Origin: an uncultured Lachnospiraceae bacterium
GTDB taxonomy: Bacteria > Bacillota > Clostridia > Lachnospirales > Lachnospiraceae
Reading direction: 5' to 3'
Assembly: GCA_900546325.1 (NCBI GenBank)
Contig: URCR01000051.1
Coordinates: forward strand, 1-19,725
DNA: 19,725 nucleotides
Every line of letters starts with the position of its first letter. Positions within the stretch are counted from its first letter, which is position 1. This document shows positions 15,865 through 19,725 of this stretch, piece by piece. Below the pieces are notes generated by a model that saw only the letters and a program-made list of their open reading frames with translations, was not told the origin of the DNA and ran no database searches. Position numbers and translations under genes: made by a program.

Positions 15865-15917
15865 GACTGATAAGCTGTGGTTAAATCACAATAACCACTG
15901 TTTATCAGTCTTTTTTT
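15865..15917 (+). terminator. Strong two-part terminator after the chemotaxis gene
   Basis: GACTGATAA (15865-15873) pairs with TTATCAGTC (15902-15910), and inside it GTGGTTA (15877-15883) pairs with TAACCAC (15892-15898). TTTTTTT follows directly at 15911-15917. Confidence 0.9.
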
Positions 15918-16003
15918 ACAAATGATCTTTTGATCAATCTCCAGCATTTATTCGTAAACAATTCTTCTGACATTTCACCAAGTGTCTTAATTGCATTTTC
16001 TCT

Positions 16004-16549
16004 CTATATTCCAAGATACTCTTTCAACCCTTCCCAGATTGCCTGTGCGATTTTTTCCTGATATGCCTCATCCTGAAGTCTGGCGGCTTCCTCCGGATTT
16101 GTCAAAAATCCCGCCTCCACGATCACCGTCGGTATTTCCGTCTTCTTCAATATGTAATAAGTATCATTAGGCTTTGCCTCTCTCCTGTTTGTCTCATCTA
16201 CCGTTTTTAAGTGTTTCTGCAAAATTTCTGCCGCCTTCTTTCCCTCCACAGAATGTGTGAAGTAAAACACCTGCGCCCCTTTCACATCACTTGTCTGATA
16301 ACTGTTTTGATGAATGCTGACGGCAATGGCAGCTTTACTGTGATTGATCAGTTCTGTTCTTTTTTTCATATCACTGATCTTTTTATTCGGCACTGTTTCC
16401 TCACAGAGCGCAATGTCTTCCTCACGGCTCATCACAACATGCACGCCATTCTCTGTCAAAATTTTCTGAAGCTTCTTGGCAACCGCCAGATTCAGATCCT
16501 TTTCCAACAAACGGTCTACCCCGACTTTTCCGGGATCAAAACCCCCGTG
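16004..16549 (-). pseudogene. N-acetylmuramoyl-L-alanine amidase (CwlD-like), 5' end cut off by element insertion
   Basis: The remaining frame encodes the Amidase_3 catalytic domain, which cleaves the bond between N-acetylmuramic acid and the stem peptide. In the open frame reading from 16570, the zinc ligands His8 (AHGGFDPGKVG), Glu23 (LLEKD) and His87 (VSIHQNS) and catalytic Glu152 (IVEAGFLTN) are all present. What is missing is the N-terminal signal/membrane segment and first strand that normally lead into DPGHGG. Codons upstream of the HGG belong to the mobile element, and the only start in that frame is a TTG without a ribosome site. Similarity to family members stops at about 16550. The 5' half should lie past the other element end, outside the window. 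Confidence 0.8.
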
Positions 16550-16584
16550 TGCTGATTGTAGTTTACGCAAATTGTGATATGTAT

Positions 16585-16603
16585 TCCCCAGTATATATGG
16601 GGA
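16585..16603. repeat. Inverted repeat near the element end, candidate recombinase site
   Basis: TCCCCA (16585-16590) and TGGGGA (16598-16603) flank GTATATA. It lies between the recombinase stop and the amidase junction, where the attachment-site arm of a large serine recombinase is expected. On the minus strand no T-run follows, which argues against a terminator for the recombinase gene. Confidence 0.4.
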
Positions 16604-16621
16604 GTTAGAAATGTATTGAGA

Positions 16622-18250
16622 TTAGATAGCCTTTTTCTCCAAGTCCTCACAGTAAACGCTTGAAAATAAATGTTCCAGCTCATTTCCGAAGTTGTATGAG
16701 ATTTTAAGTTTGCGGTTTTCATAAACTGTTATCTGGTCTATCATTTCCACAATAATATCTCTGTCTAATTCTTCAATGTCTTTCAGTTCCAACAACCGCC
16801 TTAACCACGGTGTTTCAAAAACATCTTCTGTTACACTTTCCTTTTTCTTTTCTTCCAGCGTTTCAATCTGTTTGGAGTAAAGCGTTTCTTTTTGTTGATA
16901 GTCCTCTCGATAAGAAAGAAATTCTTCTTTAGAAATCAGTTCGTCTTTGTAATCTTCATAAATTGACTTTTTCAACTTCTTCACTCTTTCAAGCTCTGCT
17001 TTTAACTTTGTCAGTTCTATGTCTGTTGATTTTCTAATTTTTGTTGCTGTGAAAGATTGTGATTTTACAAGTTCCTGCAAGTTCTCTACATTGCGGATAA
17101 TCTGCTTTAAATCTCCCAGTACAATATCATTCAATACTTGAAACGGGAGCGTGTGCGGAGTGCAATAATCTTTTCCACTTCTTTTGTAAGTTCCACAATA
17201 GAATGAATAGGACTTACTTCCGTCAGCACGTCGCCAGAAATTTTTCATCATTGCCCGACCACAATCACCACACTTAATAAAACCTGCAAAGATATTTTTA
17301 TTTGTTTCTAAATCAATATCCCTATGCTTTTTCGTCAGCAGTTTTTGTACCTTATCCCACAGTTGACGGTCTATAATCGGTTCATGTGTATTTTCAACCC
17401 TTATCCAGTTTTCTTTCTCAACTGGACGCTGTTTGCTTCTCATACGTTGATGTTTCTTTCCTTGTACCATGTTTCCAATATAAAGCTCATTTTGTAACAT
17501 CACTTTAATCGTGGAATACGTCCAATAAGAAGTTTTCTCTAAACGGTTGCAATTTTTGTAATTTTCGCCGTTGAGCTTTTTATATTCCGACGGACAAAGG
17601 ATACCCTCTGCATTTAGTATTTTGGCAATGCTTTGTTTTCCTATTCCTTGTGCATACATAGTAAATACTCTTTTTACAACTTCGGACGCATATTCATCAA
17701 TCACAAGTTTATTTTTATTTGCAGGAGATTTCTTATAACCATAACTTGTAAAAGCTCCGATAAATTCTCCTGCTTTCTGCTTTGATTTTACAGTCGCTTG
17801 AATTTTATTAGAAATATCTCTGGCATACTGTTCGTTGAATATATTTTTAATAGGAAGTAACATATCGTATGCCTGCTTCATACTATCAATATTATCTGTT
17901 ACAGAAATAAAACGAACATTAAGCTCTGGAAATATTCTTTCCAAATATCGCCCCGTATCAATGTAATCTCGTCCAAAACGGGAAAGGTCTTTTACAATAA
18001 CACAATTTACCTTGTTATCTTCAATGTCAGCAATCATTCTATGAAAGTCTGGTCTATTAAAATTCGTTCCCGTAAAACCGTCATCAATATAAACATCATA
18101 TAAGATAAAGTCATCATGCTTATTCACATATTCTGTTAAAAGTTTTCTCTGATTTCCTACACTATCGCTTTCTTCCTTATCTCCGTCCTCTCGTGATAAT
18201 CTGATATAAATAGCTACGTTAAATAAGTTTGAACCTTTTTGATAAATCAT
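16622..18250 (-). CDS. Large serine recombinase, TndX-like
   Basis: A 542-residue site-specific recombinase, close in length to TndX of Tn5397 (533). The N-terminal resolvase domain has nucleophile Ser19 in YIRLSRED, with SVGNQ, DDGFTGTNF (56-64) and KDLSRFGRDYI (87-97). A recombinase domain follows (about 165-290). A zinc ribbon has Cys327, Cys330, Cys352 and Cys363. A coiled coil (about 395-475) and a C-terminal tail ending in a basic segment follow. It should integrate and excise the element by serine-linked double-strand exchange. AGGTGG precedes the ATG, and a TGGAAA-17-TATAAT promoter lies upstream. Key residues are intact, so it is probably active. Confidence 0.95.
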   Translation of the reverse strand: MIYQKGSNLFNVAIYIRLSREDGDKEESDSVGNQRKLLTEYVNKHDDFILYDVYIDDGFTGTNFNRPDFHRMIADIEDNKVNCVIVKDLSRFGRDYIDTGRYLERIFPELNVRFISVTDNIDSMKQAYDMLLPIKNIFNEQYARDISNKIQATVKSKQKAGEFIGAFTSYGYKKSPANKNKLVIDEYASEVVKRVFTMYAQGIGKQSIAKILNAEGILCPSEYKKLNGENYKNCNRLEKTSYWTYSTIKVMLQNELYIGNMVQGKKHQRMRSKQRPVEKENWIRVENTHEPIIDRQLWDKVQKLLTKKHRDIDLETNKNIFAGFIKCGDCGRAMMKNFWRRADGSKSYSFYCGTYKRSGKDYCTPHTLPFQVLNDIVLGDLKQIIRNVENLQELVKSQSFTATKIRKSTDIELTKLKAELERVKKLKKSIYEDYKDELISKEEFLSYREDYQQKETLYSKQIETLEEKKKESVTEDVFETPWLRRLLELKDIEELDRDIIVEMIDQITVYENRKLKISYNFGNELEHLFSSVYCEDLEKKAI

Positions 18251-18285
18251 TTTTCCACCTATTCAACTGCCGTACCTATGATAAT

Positions 18286-18314
18286 ATTATACCATAAAGT
18301 ACGGCTTCTTTCCA
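18286..18314 (-). promoter_or_regulatory. Promoter of the recombinase gene
   Basis: On the minus strand TGGAAA (18314-18309) and TATAAT (18291-18286) are 17 bases apart, just downstream of the small ORF and 35 bases before the recombinase start. The overlapping AAGGG/CCCTT-type repeat at 18323-18337 might be an operator. Confidence 0.55.
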
Positions 18315-18329
18315 TTGTTTTCAAGGGTT

Positions 18330-18452
18330 TTACCCTCTTGATAGTCCTTTTTTTACATGAGATTTCACGATACGGACAAGCAATTCCTCTACGGAAAATT
18401 TACCTAAAAATTCCCGTTCTACGATATATTGTGCAGGTTCTTTTTTAGCCAA
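18330..18452 (-). CDS. Small 40-residue ORF upstream of the recombinase
   Basis: A short frame starting with TTG at 18452, with AAGGGGG 8-9 bases before it, reading MAKKEPAQYIVEREFLGKFS and ending KGLSRG at a TAA. The body has a VEREFLGKFSVEELLVRIV pattern, which looks like a compact strand-plus-amphipathic-helix unit. I have an impression that small proteins of this VKREF-x-G-x-EEL type occur next to recombinases in clostridial elements, but I cannot name a family. It sits where Tn916 carries xis, so a recombination accessory role is possible but unproven. A spurious frame is the alternative; the ribosome site and clean codon pattern argue against that. Confidence 0.55.
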   Translation of the reverse strand: MAKKEPAQYIVEREFLGKFSVEELLVRIVKSHVKKGLSRG

Positions 18453-18873
18453 GTTATCAGCCCCCTTAGTCAGCTATCTATTCTCAACATACGCACATAG
18501 GCTTATCCAATATGCGTATTTTTCACAATGTTACAGAAGCAGACAGACGGCTTTGGAAAGCTCCGTTAGTATCTCAACTATTCCCATTCTTGTGGGCAGA
18601 ACCGCACCATGCGGACGTATCATTATTCTGTGAAGATAGGTCGTGGCAAAACGACTTTTCCAACAGTCGCTCTCGGATCACTGCGTGGGTCGCTCGCTTT
18701 CTTTTGAAAAGGTCGTGGCGTACAGTCCCCGTGGCTCGCTATCTCACAAACGTATCTGTCTGCTTTATTCAGTTGTCAAAGAGCTGTGGCGAAAGCGTGT
18801 TACTTTCATGTAAAAGCAGGTGCAGAGCAGGAAAGAGGGGATTGAACAAATCATGCTCTGCGGTTACTGCTTG
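18453..18873. other. Hairpin-rich non-coding region inside the element
   Basis: I see no convincing gene in these 420 bases. They hold several inverted repeats: ATACGCA/TGCGTAT (18489-18495 and 18513-18519), CCGCA/TGCGG (18602-18614), CGACT/AGTCG (18652-18669) and GCAGAGCA/TGCTCTGC (18822-18829 and 18854-18861). A direct repeat AGGTCGTGGC occurs at 18638-18647 and 18710-18719. On the minus strand a TTGACA followed 17 bases later by GATACG could be a weak promoter. The last repeat follows the orf8 stop and may be an inefficient terminator. Function unknown. Confidence 0.5.
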
Positions 18874-19122
18874 TTATTCTTCTTCGATTTCTAAGGCAAT
18901 ATCAAACCCTAAAATCATTTTGATAAGTGCTTCTCGGATAAGTCCCTTTAATTCCATATCTACAACAATATAGACATTGCCGTACTCATCATAGAGTGGA
19001 CGCAGACAGCACTTTGATATGTACGGGTCATAAAATGCCAGTATCTTTTCAATCGCTTTTTCATCCCCGTCCATTGCCTGTGAAAGCAAGTAGTAGGACG
19101 GCTTCTTCATTGTGTGTTTCAT
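18874..19122 (-). CDS. Tn916 orf8-like helix-turn-helix domain protein
   Basis: An 82-residue protein resembling the small regulator encoded after the sigma factor in Tn916-type elements. The pattern is YYLLSQAMDGDEKAIEKILAFYDPYI, then CLRPLYDEYGN and DMELKGLIREALIKMILGF. The family (HTH_16-type) is annotated as DNA-binding and takes part in control of element transfer; the precise role is not known to me. The ATG at 19122 lies 6 bases after the sigma gene stop, and its AAGGAG lies inside the last sigma codons with a rather long 12-base gap, pointing to translational coupling. A second ATG four codons in (19110) lacks its own site. Confidence 0.82.
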   Translation of the reverse strand: MKHTMKKPSYYLLSQAMDGDEKAIEKILAFYDPYISKCCLRPLYDEYGNVYIVVDMELKGLIREALIKMILGFDIALEIEEE

Positions 19123-19128
19123 TTGCTA

Positions 19129-19545
19129 TCATTTCTCCTTTAGTATTTTTTTCATAAGCTCTAGTGAATTGTGTCGGTTTTGAAAAACACCACTTCTTGA
19201 AATATTTTGTCTTTTTGCAATCTCGGTATCGCTCATTTCCAAGAAATAATACATCAGCAAATTTTCTCGATTACGCTCAGACAAATGTTTCAAGGCTTCT
19301 GCCAGTTCATCATCACAAATACGAATATCACTACCACATACATTGAAAATCGTATAGTCCGTATCGTAGTCGTCCCAGACAGCCAGATTTTCTACAACGA
19401 TTTCTGGAAGTTCACAAAAAAGTGTTTCTTCCTTTTGTCGTCGCTTTAATTTCTTCTGATAGTCCTTAACAACATGTCGGACAACTTTCTTCAAACAACT
19501 TTCAAAACGGCATTGAACTGTTTTCTGGAAGTCAGACGGTTTCAT
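19129..19545 (-). CDS. Tn916 orf7-like RNA polymerase sigma-70 family factor
   Basis: A 138-residue protein starting MKPSDFQKTV, as in ORF7 of Tn916 (MKPSSFQTT by recall). A central DDYDTDYTIF segment is followed by a region-4 helix-turn-helix LSERNRENLLMYYFLEMSDTEIAKRQNISRSGVFQNRHNSLE (residues 89-129), which binds -35 DNA. Tn916 ORF7 and ORF8 are regulators of element transfer genes. The open frame extends 41 codons further, but GGGGGTGAG four bases before the ATG at 19545 fixes the start. No clear region 2 is visible, which is usual for this small group. Confidence 0.88.
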   Translation of the reverse strand: MKPSDFQKTVQCRFESCLKKVVRHVVKDYQKKLKRRQKEETLFCELPEIVVENLAVWDDYDTDYTIFNVCGSDIRICDDELAEALKHLSERNRENLLMYYFLEMSDTEIAKRQNISRSGVFQNRHNSLELMKKILKEK

Positions 19546-19664
19546 CAATCTCACCCCCTTTCCGTTACGACGTGAAAAGTGGTTATCCCTCTTTCCGCAC
19601 CATATAGGGAACGGCAGGTGTGATTTGCTAAGTTGAAACCGAAAAAAGTTGAAAAAACTTTTTA

Positions 19665-19711
19665 ACAAAACAAAAACAGCCCGATAATGTGTAATTACAC
19701 AAACGGACTGT
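19665..19711 (-). terminator. Terminator of an upstream element gene (outside window)
   Basis: On the minus strand ACAGTCCG (19711-19704) pairs with CGGGCTGT (19683-19676) including one G-U pair, and an inner TGTGTAATTACACA palindrome extends it. TTTTTGTTTTG follows. A second hairpin AAAAAGTT/AACTTTTT (19643-19663) lies just beyond. The 180 bases before the sigma gene otherwise show no gene. Confidence 0.7.
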
Positions 19712-19725
19712 TTTATAAATTCTAT

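Larger units (their letters stand above)
16550..19725. mobile_element. Right-hand portion of a Tn916-family conjugative element with TndX-like recombinase (Tn5397-like)
   Basis: From the amidase junction to the right edge the DNA is more AT-rich than the flanking core genes. It carries, in order inward from the end, a large serine recombinase, a small ORF, an orf8-like gene and an orf7-like sigma factor, all on the minus strand. In Tn916 the order orf7-orf8 is followed by xis and int. In Tn5397 these are replaced by tndX, which is the arrangement seen here. The element continues beyond 19725, so cargo and conjugation genes are not seen. The exact end is uncertain within about 16547-16571; serine recombinases leave no long target duplication. 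Confidence 0.82.

Noticed and set aside
18453..18873. Origin of transfer (oriT)
   Set aside because: Hairpins are present, but in Tn916-type elements the origin of transfer lies near the relaxase and orf21 genes, far from this end; no nick-site sequence is recognised.
18512..18973. 153-codon open frame on the plus strand in the element
   Set aside because: It overlaps the antisense of the orf8-like gene and the hairpin-rich region, starts within an inverted repeat (18489-18519), lacks a ribosome site and has no domain pattern.
1..19725. CRISPR array, tRNA genes or insertion sequences
   Set aside because: No regularly spaced identical repeats, no tRNA cloverleaf sequences and no transposase other than the serine recombinase were seen on either strand.

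Overview
The window looks like a chromosomal segment of a low-to-moderate GC Firmicute, most likely a gut Lachnospiraceae (Clostridia). This rests on the protein families present (a DUF5711-like protein next to a CvpA-like protein, split transketolase, UMF1-type MFS transporter, SEC-C methionine aminopeptidase), strong AGGAGG-type ribosome binding sites and TTGACA/TATAAT promoters. The genus is not resolved.

Layout. Bases 1-330 hold a promoter array reading left, out of the window, into what is almost certainly an rRNA operon. There are three TTGACA-17-TANNNT promoters in a row, each behind an A-rich tract, then an antitermination-like 5' leader. From 450 to 10705 all genes lie on the minus strand. 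In transcription order these are pfk, dnaX, ybaB, recR, talC, tktN, tktC and an HD-domain gene, closed by a strong hairpin at 3781-3825. A LysM protein follows, then DUF5711-like and CvpA-like genes with a terminator just before the rRNA promoters. The cluster places the dnaX-ybaB-recR replication/repair module between glycolytic (pfk) and non-oxidative pentose phosphate (talC, tktN/tktC) genes.

A divergent promoter region (10706-11029) with face-to-face TATACT boxes separates this cluster from a plus-strand set: methionine aminopeptidase (map), a zinc-dependent phospholipase C-like protein, an MFS transporter, and a methyl-accepting chemotaxis protein with a sigma-D-like promoter and a long terminator.

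From about 16550 to the right edge lies one end of an integrative conjugative element of the Tn916 family. It carries a TndX-like large serine recombinase instead of xis/int, as Tn5397 does, plus orf8-like and orf7-like (sigma factor) genes. It has inserted into a cell-wall amidase gene (16004-16549), removing the amidase N-terminus. Between recombinase and orf8 lie a previously short-listed-out 40-codon ORF and about 420 bp of hairpin-rich non-coding DNA.

Most worth a second look: the LysM protein, whose cytoplasmic N-terminal domain resembles a catalytically dead MPN/JAMM fold joined through one membrane span to an extracellular LysM; the triple rRNA promoter; the atypical phosphofructokinase active site; and the recombinase end of the element. 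I did not find an obviously new multi-gene system.
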